NCBI GenBank assembly: GCA_018222865.1
Contig: JAAEZM010000001.1
Coordinates: forward strand, 125,457 to 189,456
Direction of reading: 5' to 3'
Origin: Alphaproteobacteria bacterium
GTDB lineage: Bacteria; Pseudomonadota; Alphaproteobacteria; Caulobacterales; Maricaulaceae
DNA length: 64,000 nucleotides
Below the pieces are notes generated by a model that did not search any database, was not told the DNA's origin, and was given only the letters and a program-made list of their open reading frames with translations. Positions 43,862 through 55,897 of this stretch are shown one piece after another. Made by a program: the position numbers and the translations under genes. How positions within the stretch are numbered: position 1 is the first letter of the stretch; the number at the start of each line of letters is the position of its first letter.

Positions 43862-44995
43862 TCACCGCGTCTTGCCGGCTTGCTCTACCTCAAGAAGTGC
43901 CCCAACGACATGATAAAGAGTGCTCGTCGGCATAACCGAGCAGGCTTGCTGACCATTGCCGTCCACTTGATCAACCCAGCCTCCCGGCAATACAGACGAG
44001 AAATGCCTTTGTTGGCTAACTTTCAGACATTGTTCAAGTCGCTGCTCCGCACTTGCCTCTCCCCAACGCATCATCGCTGACGCTGCACGCATCCATTCTG
44101 TTTGCATCCAGCTCCGTGAGGCAGAGTTTACGACCTTGGCATCAACGGTCATGGCGGCATTCAACAAACCTGTTTGCGGGTTGATACCGACACTCATTGC
44201 TGTCTCGAACAAGCGCTGGGCAATAGGCTGCGTCCTAACGCCGGTCAGCCTATTGTACTCAGACAGTAGCCAGACCCACTCGCACGCATGTCCTGGCTCA
44301 CAGAGATCGCCATCCTTGCCAGCCAGTCGGGACCAATCAGACTCGAAGAACTCTCTGACGACTCCTGCTTCGACATCCAGAAACAGGCCCTCGAACAATG
44401 CGAAAAGCGCATCCAAGCGGCGCCGATAGTCGGCACGCTTTGTCGCCGCATACAGTGCAAGCATGGCCTCGAAAAAGTGCATGTGGGGATTCTGTCTTCG
44501 CGGTCCCGGTTCGCCCCCTATCGACTCTACATACCCCCCGGCGGGAGACGCCATCATCTGATCGAGAAACTCAAGCGTTTCATCAGCTTGATCAAGATAG
44601 GAAGAATTCTGTGTCGCGGAATACAGTGTCCCTAGCGCCAGTAGGATAAACGCGTGGTCATAGAGATCGCGAACGCTGTCCAGAACCGAGCCGTCCGGAT
44701 TCAGTCGGTGAACCCAACCCGGCTCCCCATCAGGCATAAATGCCCGTTCTGTCAGCCAGTGCATCGAAGCTTGCGCTTGCTGGGTGTAATCGCCCCAGCC
44801 GGCGCTCGTCAGAGCAGACAGAACGAATACTTGACGCGCTTGCACACGGACCCGGCGAGGCATGCTAGACACCGGAACACCGGAGAAATCCAACGCATCG
44901 AAATGTCCGCCGCGCTCAGCGTCCCAGCCGCGCGACAACCAAAGCGGAACACAGTCGTCTCGTCCCCATTTTAGGAACTGATGTAGACTTTCCAC
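43862..44995 (-). CDS. AGE-family epimerase/isomerase, possible phosphomannose isomerase
   Basis: 377 residues of an (alpha/alpha)6 barrel as in N-acylglucosamine 2-epimerase. RVRVQARQVFVLSAL, DLYDHAFILLALGTLY and RRQNPHMHFFEAMLALY carry the family's conserved Arg and His residues. The family also contains mannose isomerases. No separate manA is seen in the window, and manC and pgi are neighbours, so conversion of fructose-6-phosphate to mannose-6-phosphate is plausible but unproven. The substrate cannot be read from sequence. Confidence 0.85.
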   Translation of the reverse strand: MESLHQFLKWGRDDCVPLWLSRGWDAERGGHFDALDFSGVPVSSMPRRVRVQARQVFVLSALTSAGWGDYTQQAQASMHWLTERAFMPDGEPGWVHRLNPDGSVLDSVRDLYDHAFILLALGTLYSATQNSSYLDQADETLEFLDQMMASPAGGYVESIGGEPGPRRQNPHMHFFEAMLALYAATKRADYRRRLDALFALFEGLFLDVEAGVVREFFESDWSRLAGKDGDLCEPGHACEWVWLLSEYNRLTGVRTQPIAQRLFETAMSVGINPQTGLLNAAMTVDAKVVNSASRSWMQTEWMRAASAMMRWGEASAEQRLEQCLKVSQQRHFSSVLPGGWVDQVDGNGQQACSVMPTSTLYHVVGALLEVEQAGKTR

Positions 44996-45029
44996 TTTGT
45001 CCCCCAGCCCTGCTTTTGGCGGTCAGTCC

Positions 45030-45791
45030 CTACTCGAGACTTGCCATGTCCTCGTCGGAAACATCGAAGTTCGCGTAGACGTTTTGCACGTCATCACAGT
45101 CTTCTAGTGCCTCCATCATCTTCATGAGAGTGGGCACTTTATCGGCTGGAACTTCAATCAAGTTTTGGGGTCGCCAGACAATCTTGGCAGAAGCAGGATC
45201 ATCGTACTGAGCGGATAAGGCTGACACCACATCCATCAGGTCTTCGCGGGCCGTAAAGACCACGTGCTGCCCCTCATTCTCCTCATCGCCATCTTCGGAG
45301 GTGACATCTTCTGCCCCCGCCTCAATAGCAGCTTCCATCATGGCGTCTTCATCGGCCTTGGAAAGCGGATAACGGATCTCGCCGACATTATCGAACATGA
45401 AAGCGACGGACCCGGTCTCGCCCATATTACCGCCATTCTTGGCGAAAGCTGTGCGGACCTCTGCTGCAGCGCGATTGCGATTATCAGTCGACACCTCGAC
45501 GATGACACCGATACCCGCGGGACCGAAGCCCTCATAGCGGATATCTTCGAAATCAGCCCCATCACCCCCGGAAGCTTTATCGATCGCGCGCTGAATATTA
45601 TCTTTGGGCATGGACTGCCCTTTGGCGTTGGCAACGGCTAAGCGCAGGCGCGGATTGGCGTCCGGATCAGGCCCGCCCAGTTTCGCAGCGATCGCGATCT
45701 CTTTGGAGAGACGAGAAAAAAGTTTGGAGCGAACGGCGTCCTGGCGTCCTTTACGGTGCTGGATATTCGCCCATTTGGAGTGTCCGGCCAT
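45030..45791 (-). CDS. yebC: YebC/PmpR family protein
   Basis: 253 residues from the ATG at 45791, whose product starts with the family signature MAGHSKWANIQHRKGRQDA (GAGGG upstream). The upstream frame is not used. KLFSRLSKEIAIAAKLGGPDP, DNIQRAIDKA and YEGFGPAGIGVIVEVSTDNRNR are all canonical. Family members bind DNA or the ribosome; recent work supports a role in easing translation of proline stretches. In many alphaproteobacteria it sits next to ruvCAB, whereas here several genes intervene. Confidence 0.95.
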   Translation of the reverse strand: MAGHSKWANIQHRKGRQDAVRSKLFSRLSKEIAIAAKLGGPDPDANPRLRLAVANAKGQSMPKDNIQRAIDKASGGDGADFEDIRYEGFGPAGIGVIVEVSTDNRNRAAAEVRTAFAKNGGNMGETGSVAFMFDNVGEIRYPLSKADEDAMMEAAIEAGAEDVTSEDGDEENEGQHVVFTAREDLMDVVSALSAQYDDPASAKIVWRPQNLIEVPADKVPTLMKMMEALEDCDDVQNVYANFDVSDEDMASLE

Positions 45792-45881
45792 GGTCGGTCT
45801 TCCCTCAGTATGCAGTAGATAAAGCTTCCTTAGCGAGATTGCTGGCGAGACGCCATAGCTCAAACCACATTCCTGTTGGCT

Positions 45882-46961
45882 TTAAAGAAGGTCGAGCCGC
45901 CCATCATCTTTCAATCGCTGGACGATATTCTTCACCGATTGATCGTGATCGCGATGGGCCACTAGAACCGCATCATCAGTAACAATGACAACCAGACCAT
46001 CACCACCCACAACGCCGACACGCTGCCCCGTCGAAAAGACGAGGGAATTCGCAGTCTGCTCCAGATGGACGTCGCCACGAACAACATTGCCGTTCCCGTC
46101 TTTGGCACAAACGTCCCAGAGGGAACTCCAGGACCCAACATCAGACCAGCCAAAATCAGCAGGCACAACAGCAGCGTTGTCAGTTCTCTCCATCACTGCG
46201 TAGTCGAAGGATATGGCTTCAGCCCTCTCGAATTCAGCAGCATCCAAAGCGAGGACATCACCATCTGACCTGGCGGCAGAGACAGCGCGGGCAGACGCTT
46301 CGTAGAGGCTTGCGCAATGCTGCATCATCTCCGCGCGAACAGAACTCACTGAGAACAGAAAGATGCCTGCGTTCCAGTAGTAACGACCATCATCAAGATA
46401 AGCCCGCGCTGTTGCTTCATCCGGCTTTTCTTTGAATGCGCCAACTTCATATCCGTCCCCGACGACGCCTCCTCGTAGAATATACCCAAAACCGGTAGCG
46501 GGCGCGTTCGGCCTGATCCCGAAGGTCACGATCCGTCCATCACGCGCAAGGCGCATACCGCGACGAACCGTTGCCAGAAACCCTGGCTCATCTTCGATAT
46601 GGTGATCGGCAGGCATGAGCAAAATGAGTGCATCTTCCCCATACAGGTCAGAAACGATCTCTGCGGCAAGCGCAGCCACTGGCGCCGTATTCCGCCCAAC
46701 CGGCTCAACAACCCACCGAGCAACCGCAAGGTCCAACTGCTCTACCTGAGACCTGGCCACATCAAGCTGGTCCTGGTTCAACACCACCACGGGCTCACAA
46801 AACTCCGCACCGGCCGTGTCGGTCGCCACGCGCGCAATCGAGTGCTGAATTAGAGTGAGATCCGTAACCAGCGCATGAAGCTGCTTAGGGTTTGCAGATC
46901 GGGATAACGGCCAGAGACGAGTCCCCGCGCCGCCAGACATGACCACAGGCACAATTTTCAT
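45882..46961 (-). CDS. manC: Mannose-1-phosphate guanylyltransferase
   Basis: 359 residues from the ATG at 46961 (GGGGAG eight bases upstream). The nucleotidyltransferase signature VVMSGGAGTRLWPLSRSANPKQ starts the domain. VEPVGRNTAPVAALAAE and the sugar-binding EKPDEATARAYL follow. The C-terminal beta-helix is short and there is no fused phosphomannose isomerase domain. It makes GDP-mannose for surface polysaccharides. The needed mannose-6-phosphate isomerase could be the AGE-family gene two places downstream. Confidence 0.94.
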   Translation of the reverse strand: MKIVPVVMSGGAGTRLWPLSRSANPKQLHALVTDLTLIQHSIARVATDTAGAEFCEPVVVLNQDQLDVARSQVEQLDLAVARWVVEPVGRNTAPVAALAAEIVSDLYGEDALILLMPADHHIEDEPGFLATVRRGMRLARDGRIVTFGIRPNAPATGFGYILRGGVVGDGYEVGAFKEKPDEATARAYLDDGRYYWNAGIFLFSVSSVRAEMMQHCASLYEASARAVSAARSDGDVLALDAAEFERAEAISFDYAVMERTDNAAVVPADFGWSDVGSWSSLWDVCAKDGNGNVVRGDVHLEQTANSLVFSTGQRVGVVGGDGLVVIVTDDAVLVAHRDHDQSVKNIVQRLKDDGRLDLL

Positions 46962-47178
46962 ATTGCGTCTCCCCATTGCGCGAGCGGTATAATCTCTGCA
47001 CGCCCGAGGCGAAGGGTCCACATAAAAGGTAAATTATTCAGTCGACCAAAACCGAACAGTTATAATGCCGGGGCCGCCAGAAACACGGGTTGAGTCCGAT
47101 ACCACTGCGAGGCGCTAACACTCTCGCGTGAAAACACCTGAAGCGTATCGACCGCTGCAGTTTACACGTCAGACCAGG

Positions 47179-47997
47179 TCAAATGCTCGGCACTTGCTCC
47201 GCGAGCTGACCGCCTATGCGAATGGGCTCTACCCTGCGGGCAAGGCCGGTTGCCGGATCTGTCTCGACAAAAGTGCCACAGAGTGTCCCCTCACCGGTTG
47301 CCGGCTCGAAACGCGCCGTGCGCATTCGGGTGGTGAAACGACGGAGCGGTTCCTCTTTGTCCATGCCGATTACACTATCATAGTCGCCACACATGCCAGC
47401 GTCGGTCTGATAACCCGTACCACCGGGTAACACACGCGCATCGGCTGTGGGCACATGGGTATGGGTCCCGACGACAAGGCTGGCGCGGCCGTCGCAGAAT
47501 ACACCCATCGCGTTCTTTTCACTGGTCGCTTCAGCATGGATATCGACGATCACCGCATCGGCAACCTCGCCCAGGGGTGCACCCGCAAGTTCGCGCTCCA
47601 CCGCCGCAAACGGGTCGTCGAGCGTTTCCATGAAGAGATTACCCATCACATTCATCACTAGAACGCGATGCCCGCTGGCGCTTTCGAACAGATTGGCGCC
47701 TTTTCCTGGCGTTGACCCTACGGGGTAGTTGGCGGGACGCAGAAGTCTCGGTTCGCGTTCAATATAGGAAAGCGCCTCGCGTTGATCCCAGGCATGATTG
47801 CCCAGCGTCAGAGCATCTGCCCCCATATCGAAGAGCTGGTTTGCAATACGCTCTGTGATGCCAAAGCCCGCGGCGGCATTCTCCGCATTGATGACCACGA
47901 AATCGAGCGACAGGCGTTCACGCAGGCCAGGAAGATGCGCCTCGACAGCCTTTCGGCCGGTCTTGCCGACAATGTCTCCGAAAAATGCAAATCGCAT
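47179..47997 (-). CDS. YmdB-like metallophosphoesterase (TIGR00282 family)
   Basis: 272 residues. MRFAFFGDIVGKTGRKAV, VINAENAAAGFGIT and LGNHAWDQREAL give the two-iron site of YmdB-type 2',3'-cyclic-nucleotide phosphodiesterases. VGTHTHVPTADARVLPGGTGYQTDAGMCGDYDSVIGMDKE is the second metal segment. The physiological substrate is uncertain. In many relatives it lies between fau/zapA and yebC, and the same relative order survives here with other genes inserted. Confidence 0.93.
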   Translation of the reverse strand: MRFAFFGDIVGKTGRKAVEAHLPGLRERLSLDFVVINAENAAAGFGITERIANQLFDMGADALTLGNHAWDQREALSYIEREPRLLRPANYPVGSTPGKGANLFESASGHRVLVMNVMGNLFMETLDDPFAAVERELAGAPLGEVADAVIVDIHAEATSEKNAMGVFCDGRASLVVGTHTHVPTADARVLPGGTGYQTDAGMCGDYDSVIGMDKEEPLRRFTTRMRTARFEPATGEGTLCGTFVETDPATGLARRVEPIRIGGQLAEQVPSI

Positions 47998-48082
47998 CGT
48001 GACCCGCTCCTGTAACTCACCCCCTCATATGGCGCATGCCGCAGGTGATGTCCAAGCGGGTAGACCAGTCAGGCGCTGGCAA

Positions 48083-50722
<2,640 letters not shown>

Positions 50723-50731
50723 CAATATAGC

Positions 50732-51790
50732 TTAGGAAATGAGTTCAAAGGGTTCGAGACCGGACAAGCGCATAGCTCGATCACGCGTCACAGGATGACG
50801 GGGCCGTGCGGGCTGTGAAGCTTGCGCAATCGCTTTTATGTGTGACGGGGTAGTTCCACAACATCCACCGAGTATGTTCACCAAGCCGGCTTCAGCCCAC
50901 TCCTGCAAATGAGCGGAGGTTTCTTCGGGGGTCTCGTCATACTCACCCATATCATTGGGCAAACCGGCATTCGGATAAGCTAGGACGAGTGTGTCAGCCA
51001 CCCGACTGATTTCCGCAATATAGGGTCGCAACTCGTCCGCACCGAGCGCGCAATTCAACCCAACCGCCCACGGCTGGGCGTGGCGGATTGAATACCAGAA
51101 CGCTTCGGCCGTCTGCCCCGAAAGCGTGCGGCCAGAACGATCTGTGATCGTTCCCGACAGCATAATCGGGATCTCCTCGCCGGTTGCCTCTCGCAAATCG
51201 AGCACAGCCTTAATCGCAGCTTTTGCATTCAGCGTATCGAAGACTGTTTCGATCAGCATGAAGTCCACGAATTCTGCCATTGCCTCCGCTTGCTCATAAT
51301 AAGCTTGGCGGACGACTTCGAAGCCGACATCCCGAAACCCCGGGTCATTGACGTCCGGCGAGATGGAGAGTGTCTTATTCGTCGGCCCAATCGCTCCAGC
51401 GACTGCCGATAACTTGCCTGTCCTAACCGCGTGCTCGTCGGCAGCTTCGCGGGCCAGTCGAGCCCCTTCGCGAGCGATTTCCGCGGCAAGGCCTTCCATA
51501 TTGTAGTCAGCCTGCGCGATCGTGGTTGCAGAAAACGTGTTCGTCTCAACAATATCTGCGCCTGCTTCAAAATACGCTTGATGAATCGCCTTGATGGCTT
51601 CCGGCCGTGTGAGGTTTAAGATGTCATTATTGCCTTTGATGGGGCTAGCCCAGTCGACAAAGCGTTCACCACGATAGCCGGCCTCATCGAGTCCAAGCGC
51701 CTGAATTTGAGTACCCATTGCGCCATCAAGTATAAGGACACGCTCCCGCGCCAGCTGACGCAGGGCATCTACACGATTTTGTCGGTTCAT
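50732..51790 (-). CDS. metH: Methionine synthase, homocysteine-binding subunit
   Basis: 352 residues corresponding only to the homocysteine S-methyltransferase domain of Met[22 protein letters not shown] starts the barrel, and the zinc thiolates are in [15 protein letters not shown] and [15 protein letters not shown]. It must act together with the 879-residue protein next door, which has the folate, B12 and reactivation domains. Its ATG overlaps the metF stop (ATGA). This is a natural split rather than a frameshift: the frames have separate starts and a nine-base gap with intact ends. Confidence 0.95.
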   Translation of the reverse strand: MNRQNRVDALRQLARERVLILDGAMGTQIQALGLDEAGYRGERFVDWASPIKGNNDILNLTRPEAIKAIHQAYFEAGADIVETNTFSATTIAQADYNMEGLAAEIAREGARLAREAADEHAVRTGKLSAVAGAIGPTNKTLSISPDVNDPGFRDVGFEVVRQAYYEQAEAMAEFVDFMLIETVFDTLNAKAAIKAVLDLREATGEEIPIMLSGTITDRSGRTLSGQTAEAFWYSIRHAQPWAVGLNCALGADELRPYIAEISRVADTLVLAYPNAGLPNDMGEYDETPEETSAHLQEWAEAGLVNILGGCCGTTPSHIKAIAQASQPARPRHPVTRDRAMRLSGLEPFELIS

Positions 51791-52665
51791 GCGGCTTGAC
51801 CTTGCAGAGGTTGCGGCTGCGGCTTAACGCCCAGCAAGTGGCAGGTGGACAGGGCCAGCTCGGCACGGTTGAGCGTGTAGAAGTGGAAATCATCCACTCC
51901 GCCCTGACGCAATTGATCACATAGCTTGGCAGCAATATGCGCAGTGACCAGCTGACGGGTTTGAGGATCATCATCCAGCCCGTCATAGGCCTCGTGAAGC
52001 CAGCCGGGCAGGCTGGCGCCACAAAGACCGGCGATACGCTTCAACCCCTTGAAATTCGGCTGAAGCATAATCCCCGGAATGATCGGAATGGTGATGCCCG
52101 CAGCGCGAGCGCGGTCGCGGAAATCGAGGAAGATCTCGGGCTCGAAGAAGAATTGTGTAATCGCTCGGGTCGCGCCCGCATCAATCTTTGCCTTGAGCAG
52201 GTCGAGATCATAATCCTGAGATGGGCTTTCTGGATGCTTTTCCGGATAGCAGCCAACTGAGATCTCGAAATCGCCGATGGCGCGAATACCCGCGGCTAGA
52301 TCAGCAGCGTTCACATAGCCATTCTGAAACGGCTCATATCGCTCACCAATCCCCTCGGGCGGGTCGCCGCGCAAAGCCACAATGTGGCGGACACCGCTCT
52401 CCCAATAATCCCGAATGACCTCATCGACCTCCTGACGTGTCGCACTTACGCATGTCAAATGCGCCGCCGGTGCAATATCAGTCTCCTGCACGATACGACG
52501 AACCGTGCGATGGGTCCGGTCACGGGTCGAGCCTCCCGCCCCGTAAGTTACGGATACAAAGTCCGGCCCCAAGGCTTCGAGCTTGCGGATAGACGCCCAA
52601 AGGGTCTCCTCCATCGCCTCCGATTTGGGCGGAAAGAACTCAAATGAAACGACGGGATCTGACAC
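51787..52665 (-). CDS. metF: 5,10-Methylenetetrahydrofolate reductase
   Basis: 292 residues from a GTG at 52665, with GAGGAG eight bases before it; the product then begins [16 protein letters not shown], the usual MetF start. [22 protein letters not shown] and [15 protein letters not shown] carry the FAD and folate residues. It reduces methylene-THF to methyl-THF for the split MetH encoded immediately downstream. The upstream frame extension is not used. Transcribed away from metK, with a palindrome overlapping its likely promoter. Confidence 0.96.
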   Translation of the reverse strand: MSDPVVSFEFFPPKSEAMEETLWASIRKLEALGPDFVSVTYGAGGSTRDRTHRTVRRIVQETDIAPAAHLTCVSATRQEVDEVIRDYWESGVRHIVALRGDPPEGIGERYEPFQNGYVNAADLAAGIRAIGDFEISVGCYPEKHPESPSQDYDLDLLKAKIDAGATRAITQFFFEPEIFLDFRDRARAAGITIPIIPGIMLQPNFKGLKRIAGLCGASLPGWLHEAYDGLDDDPQTRQLVTAHIAAKLCDQLRQGGVDDFHFYTLNRAELALSTCHLLGVKPQPQPLQGQAA

Positions 52666-52730
52666 TTTCGGGCTCCTCACCCCTGGAAAACCTGGGCACA
52701 ACAGCGCCCACATCATTCGGCACCGCCAAC

Positions 52731-52736
52731 ACTATA
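52731..52736 (-). promoter_or_regulatory. Likely -10 element of the metF-metH promoter
   Basis: TATAGT on the minus strand, 66 bases before the metF GTG. The palindrome 52742-52757 lies five bases upstream of it, covering the region between -10 and -35. A clear -35 hexamer is not seen. Confidence 0.4.
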
Positions 52737-52741
52737 CGCAC

Positions 52742-52757
52742 ATAAAGATATCTTTAT
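52742..52757. promoter_or_regulatory. Perfect 16-base palindrome, predicted operator of metF-metH
   Basis: ATAAAGATATCTTTAT is fully symmetrical and sits in the predicted metF core promoter. A near-identical copy lies by the metK start. The pattern suits a dimeric repressor, perhaps an ArsR-type regulator such as SahR that senses S-adenosylhomocysteine. The regulator's identity is inference. Confidence 0.6.
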
Positions 52758-52812
52758 ACAGTGTTTTTGACCAGTAAAATATGACAGCGCCGCGCAGTTC
52801 GGTGTAAGACGC

Positions 52813-52841
52813 TTGCATCTATCGACCTTATCTGGTCTATG
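52813..52841 (+). promoter_or_regulatory. Possible metK promoter
   Basis: TTGCAT, 17-base spacer, TCTATG. The -35 is fair and the -10 poor. Transcription would start near 52848, at the edge of the second palindrome. Confidence 0.3.
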
Positions 52842-52849
52842 CCCCCGAC

Positions 52850-52865
52850 ATAAAGCAATCTTTAT
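52850..52865. promoter_or_regulatory. Second palindrome, predicted operator of metK
   Basis: ATAAAGCAATCTTTAT has the same arms ATAAAG...CTTTAT as the copy at 52742-52757 and differs at only two central bases. It lies 14 bases before the metK GTG, between the likely promoter and the ribosome site. Confidence 0.6.
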
Positions 52866-52879
52866 ATGAGGATATTGTA

Positions 52880-54052
52880 GTGAGCCGTTCGTCCTACATT
52901 TTCACGTCCGAAAGCGTCTCAGAGGGCCATCCGGATAAAGTCTGTGATCGTGTGTCAGATTCTATTGTCGATCTGTTTTTGTCCAAGGATCCTGAAGCAC
53001 GCGTCGCCTGTGAAACGCTCACGACGACCAACCAGATTGTTCTGGCGGGTGAAATCCGCTGCGCCGGCGAAGTCTCCAACGATGAAATCGAGAAGGCAGC
53101 GCGCGAGGCCGTTCGCGATATCGGATACGAGCAAGACGGTTTCCATTGGGAAAAGTCAGCGCTCCAGAATTTCCTCCACGAGCAGTCGACCGACATCGCA
53201 GCTGGCGTGGATGCCGGGACCGGCACCTACACTGAAGAAGGTGCTGGCGATCAGGGCATCATGTTCGGATATGCGACGGACGAGACGCCGGAACTGATGC
53301 CTGCGCCAATCCTGTACTCGCACCAAATCCTCAAGCGGATGGCAGATCTGCGCAAATCCGGGACACGGCCTGAATTTGAACCGGATGCGAAGTCTCAGGT
53401 CACCTTGCGCTATCAAAACGGCATTCCAGTGGGGGCGACGTCCGTTGTCGTCTCGACCCAGCACAAAGAAGGCTTCACCCCGGCTGATATTCGCGAGCTG
53501 GTACGCCCGGTCGTCGCCGACATTCTTCCCGAAGGCTGGTTCCCGCCAGAAGACGAGTTCTACGTAAACCCGACGGGCAATTTCGTGATTGGTGGTCCCG
53601 ATGGTGACGCCGGCCTCACGGGTCGCAAGATCATCGTTGACACCTATGGCGGTGCAGCTCCGCATGGTGGCGGTGCCTTCTCTGGCAAAGACCCGACCAA
53701 GGTCGACCGCTCCGCCGCTTATGCCTGCCGCTGGCTGGCAAAGAATGTGGTCGCCGCCGGCCTGTCCAAGAAATGCACCATCCAGGTCTCCTATGCGATT
53801 GGTGTCGCCAAGCCGCTATCCCTCTATGTGGACCTTCACGGTACCGGGGAAGTCGATGCCGCGAAACTGGAAGACGCTCTGATGCAGATTGCAGATTTGT
53901 CTCCGCGCGGAATTCGGACGCGCCTGCAGCTGAACCGCCCGATTTATGCACGCACCGCAGCTTACGGCCATTTCGGTCGTACACCTGATGATGAGGGCGG
54001 CTTCTCCTGGGAGAAGACCGACCTGGTAGACGAGCTAAAATCGCTCGCCTAA
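52880..54052 (+). CDS. metK: S-adenosylmethionine synthetase
   Basis: 390 residues from a GTG with GAGGA seven bases ahead. [35 protein letters not shown], the phosphate loop [22 protein letters not shown] and [18 protein letters not shown] are canonical. It forms SAM from methionine and ATP. ahcY follows on the same strand after 90 bases that hold a hairpin. Divergent from metF-metH and probably co-regulated with it through the two palindromes. Confidence 0.98.
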   Translation: MSRSSYIFTSESVSEGHPDKVCDRVSDSIVDLFLSKDPEARVACETLTTTNQIVLAGEIRCAGEVSNDEIEKAAREAVRDIGYEQDGFHWEKSALQNFLHEQSTDIAAGVDAGTGTYTEEGAGDQGIMFGYATDETPELMPAPILYSHQILKRMADLRKSGTRPEFEPDAKSQVTLRYQNGIPVGATSVVVSTQHKEGFTPADIRELVRPVVADILPEGWFPPEDEFYVNPTGNFVIGGPDGDAGLTGRKIIVDTYGGAAPHGGGAFSGKDPTKVDRSAAYACRWLAKNVVAAGLSKKCTIQVSYAIGVAKPLSLYVDLHGTGEVDAAKLEDALMQIADLSPRGIRTRLQLNRPIYARTAAYGHFGRTPDDEGGFSWEKTDLVDELKSLA

Positions 54053-54067
54053 TTCGCACACTCTCCA

Positions 54068-54089
54068 AGGGGCCGGGTCACCGGCCCCT
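54068..54089 (+). terminator. Hairpin between metK and ahcY
   Basis: A perfect nine-base stem AGGGGCCGG (54068-54076) with its complement (54081-54089), loop GTCA, 15 bases after the metK stop. No T-run follows, so it may attenuate or stabilise rather than terminate. Confidence 0.5.
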
Positions 54090-54142
54090 GCCACATCCAA
54101 GATCAAAAATACTCACCGATTGAATAGAAGGACCTACCGGTC

Positions 54143-55552
54143 ATGACGGAATTTGCAGCGGATAAACCGTACGTCGTCAAAGACATCTCTCTGGCTCAAT
54201 GGGGCCGCACCGAACTCGACATGGCAGAGATCGAAATGCCTGGCCTGATGGCTCTGCGCGCTGAGTATAAAGATGAGCAACCGCTCAAAGGCGCGCGCAT
54301 TGCCGGTTCTTTGCACATGACCATCCAAACAGCGGTTCTGATTGAAACGCTGACCGCGCTGGGCGCTGAAGTTCGCTGGGCATCCTGCAACATCTTCTCT
54401 ACTCAAGATCAGGCTGCCGCCGCCATCGCGGAAACCGGCGTTCCGGTATACGCGACAAAGGGCGAAACTCTGGAAGAGTACTGGGACTACGCGGATGCGA
54501 TCTTCCATTGGGGTAACGGCGAAACCGCCAATATGATCCTCGATGATGGTGGCGATGCCACCCTCTACCTCATCCTGGGCGAGAAAGCCGAGAACGACCC
54601 GTCTATTCTCGATCACCCCAAATCCGAAGAAGAAACGGCGCTTTTCGCTCAGATCAAGAAGCGTATCGCGGCGAGCCCCGGCTGGTTTGCTAAAGCCAAA
54701 GCGGCCATCCAAGGTGTGTCCGAGGAAACCACGACCGGCGTGATGCGTCTGTATCAGATGCATAAGAAAGGCGAGCTGCCCTTCCCGGCAATCAACGTCA
54801 ATGACAGCGTCACCAAGTCGAAGTTCGACAATCGCTATGGCTGTCGTGAAAGCCTCGTCGATGCAATCCGTCGCGGTACAGACGTCATGATGTCCGGCAA
54901 GAAAGCCCTCGTGCTCGGCTATGGCGATGTGGGTAAAGGCTCCGCAGAATCGCTCGCTGGTGCTGGCGCTCGCGTCTATGTCACCGAGGTAGACCCGATC
55001 TGTGCGCTCCAAGCCTGCATGGACGGTTTTGAAGTCGTGACCATTGAGGACGTCCTCGGCGAGATGGACATCTTTGTGACCGCGACTGGTAATAAGGACA
55101 TCATCACCGTCGACCACATGCGCGGCATGAAGGATATGGCGATCGTCTGTAATATCGGCCACTTCGACAACGAGATTCAGGTTGAGAGCCTGAAAAACTT
55201 CCAGTGGACGAATGTGAAGCCTCAAGTGGATCTCGTGAATTTCCCCGAAGGTCACCGCATCATTCTTCTGTCCGAAGGTCGTCTGGTGAATCTCGGCAAT
55301 GCGACCGGGCACCCGTCCTTCGTGATGTCTTCCAGCTTCACCAACCAGACGCTGGCGCAGATCGAATTGTGGACCAAGGGCGAGCAGTATCAGAACGAAG
55401 TCTATATCCTGCCCAAGCATCTCGATGAAAAGGTAGCGGCCCTGCACCTGCCGAAGCTTGGCGCTAAACTGACCAAGCTGACCGCTGACCAGGCTGAGTA
55501 CATCGGCGTTGCACAAGACGGCCCATACAAGGCGGAGCACTACCGCTACTAA
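54143..55552 (+). CDS. ahcY: Adenosylhomocysteinase
   Basis: 469 residues, the long bacterial form with the about 40-residue insert. [21 protein letters not shown], the NAD loop [14 protein letters not shown] and the C-terminal NAD-contacting [23 protein letters not shown] with a final Tyr (EHYRY) are all present. It splits SAH into adenosine and homocysteine, which feeds the split MetH. A strong terminator follows. GAAGGA lies upstream of the ATG at somewhat long spacing. The fit with metK and metF-metH makes this a complete methyl-cycle locus. Confidence 0.98.
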   Translation: MTEFAADKPYVVKDISLAQWGRTELDMAEIEMPGLMALRAEYKDEQPLKGARIAGSLHMTIQTAVLIETLTALGAEVRWASCNIFSTQDQAAAAIAETGVPVYATKGETLEEYWDYADAIFHWGNGETANMILDDGGDATLYLILGEKAENDPSILDHPKSEEETALFAQIKKRIAASPGWFAKAKAAIQGVSEETTTGVMRLYQMHKKGELPFPAINVNDSVTKSKFDNRYGCRESLVDAIRRGTDVMMSGKKALVLGYGDVGKGSAESLAGAGARVYVTEVDPICALQACMDGFEVVTIEDVLGEMDIFVTATGNKDIITVDHMRGMKDMAIVCNIGHFDNEIQVESLKNFQWTNVKPQVDLVNFPEGHRIILLSEGRLVNLGNATGHPSFVMSSSFTNQTLAQIELWTKGEQYQNEVYILPKHLDEKVAALHLPKLGAKLTKLTADQAEYIGVAQDGPYKAEHYRY

Positions 55553-55576
55553 GCAGGCCTTGGAACTCTGAAGAAT

Positions 55577-55606
55577 GGGGCGTCACGCATGTGGCGCCCC
55601 GTTATT
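55577..55606 (+). terminator. Terminator of metK-ahcY
   Basis: GGGGCGTCAC (55577-55586) pairs with GTGGCGCCCC (55591-55600, one wobble), loop GCAT, then GTTATTTTTT. It starts 24 bases after the ahcY stop. Confidence 0.9.
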
Positions 55607-55674
55607 TTTTGGGGGGCCAACCAAGCTTGCATCGATGATGTGGAGAGGTCACCGAACTGGCGAGCACACGGACA

Positions 55675-55878
55675 TTGGAAGGCCCCTACGATATCTCGAT
55701 GTCCTTTGCCTACTATCTCGTCCCCTTGGCTGTGTTGGAATTGTACTTTCGAGCGCAGGACAGTCACAGTGATCAGCTCAAAATCACGGTGGCAGGATCA
55801 GTTTTCATAGGAGCAGCCCTGACAGCATTCGCGAGTATCGCGGCTTATTTGACCCTATGGTCGCCGCATATGTCATAG
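55675..55878 (+). CDS. Small two-helix membrane protein
   Basis: About 67 residues from the TTG at 55675. Two hydrophobic segments, FAYYLVPLAVLELYF and VFIGAALTAFASIAAYLTLW, are separated by a polar loop. The start is unclear: ATG 55699 gives 59 residues without a ribosome site, and a CTG at 55657, preceded by GGAGAGG at good spacing, would add six residues. The protein looks real from its amphipathic layout and ordinary codons, but no family is recognised and no function is proposed. It follows the ahcY terminator. Confidence 0.45.
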   Translation: MEGPYDISMSFAYYLVPLAVLELYFRAQDSHSDQLKITVAGSVFIGAALTAFASIAAYLTLWSPHMS

Positions 55879-55897
55879 GCGCTTCAGGTCTGTGTGC

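Noticed and set aside
50723-50734. Frameshift explaining the split metH
   Set aside because: Both genes have proper ends, the gap is short but contains separate stop and start signals, and the break lies at a domain border.
52666-52879. SAM riboswitch in the metF/metK gap
   Set aside because: No SAM-I, SAM-II or SAM-V core pattern was recognised. The gap instead holds two short DNA palindromes suited to a protein repressor.
54053-54142. SAH riboswitch before ahcY
   Set aside because: Only a single nine-base hairpin is present, with no sign of the multi-stem SAH aptamer.
54134-55540. 468-residue minus-strand frame
   Set aside because: Mirror of ahcY over its full length. It has no motif of its own.
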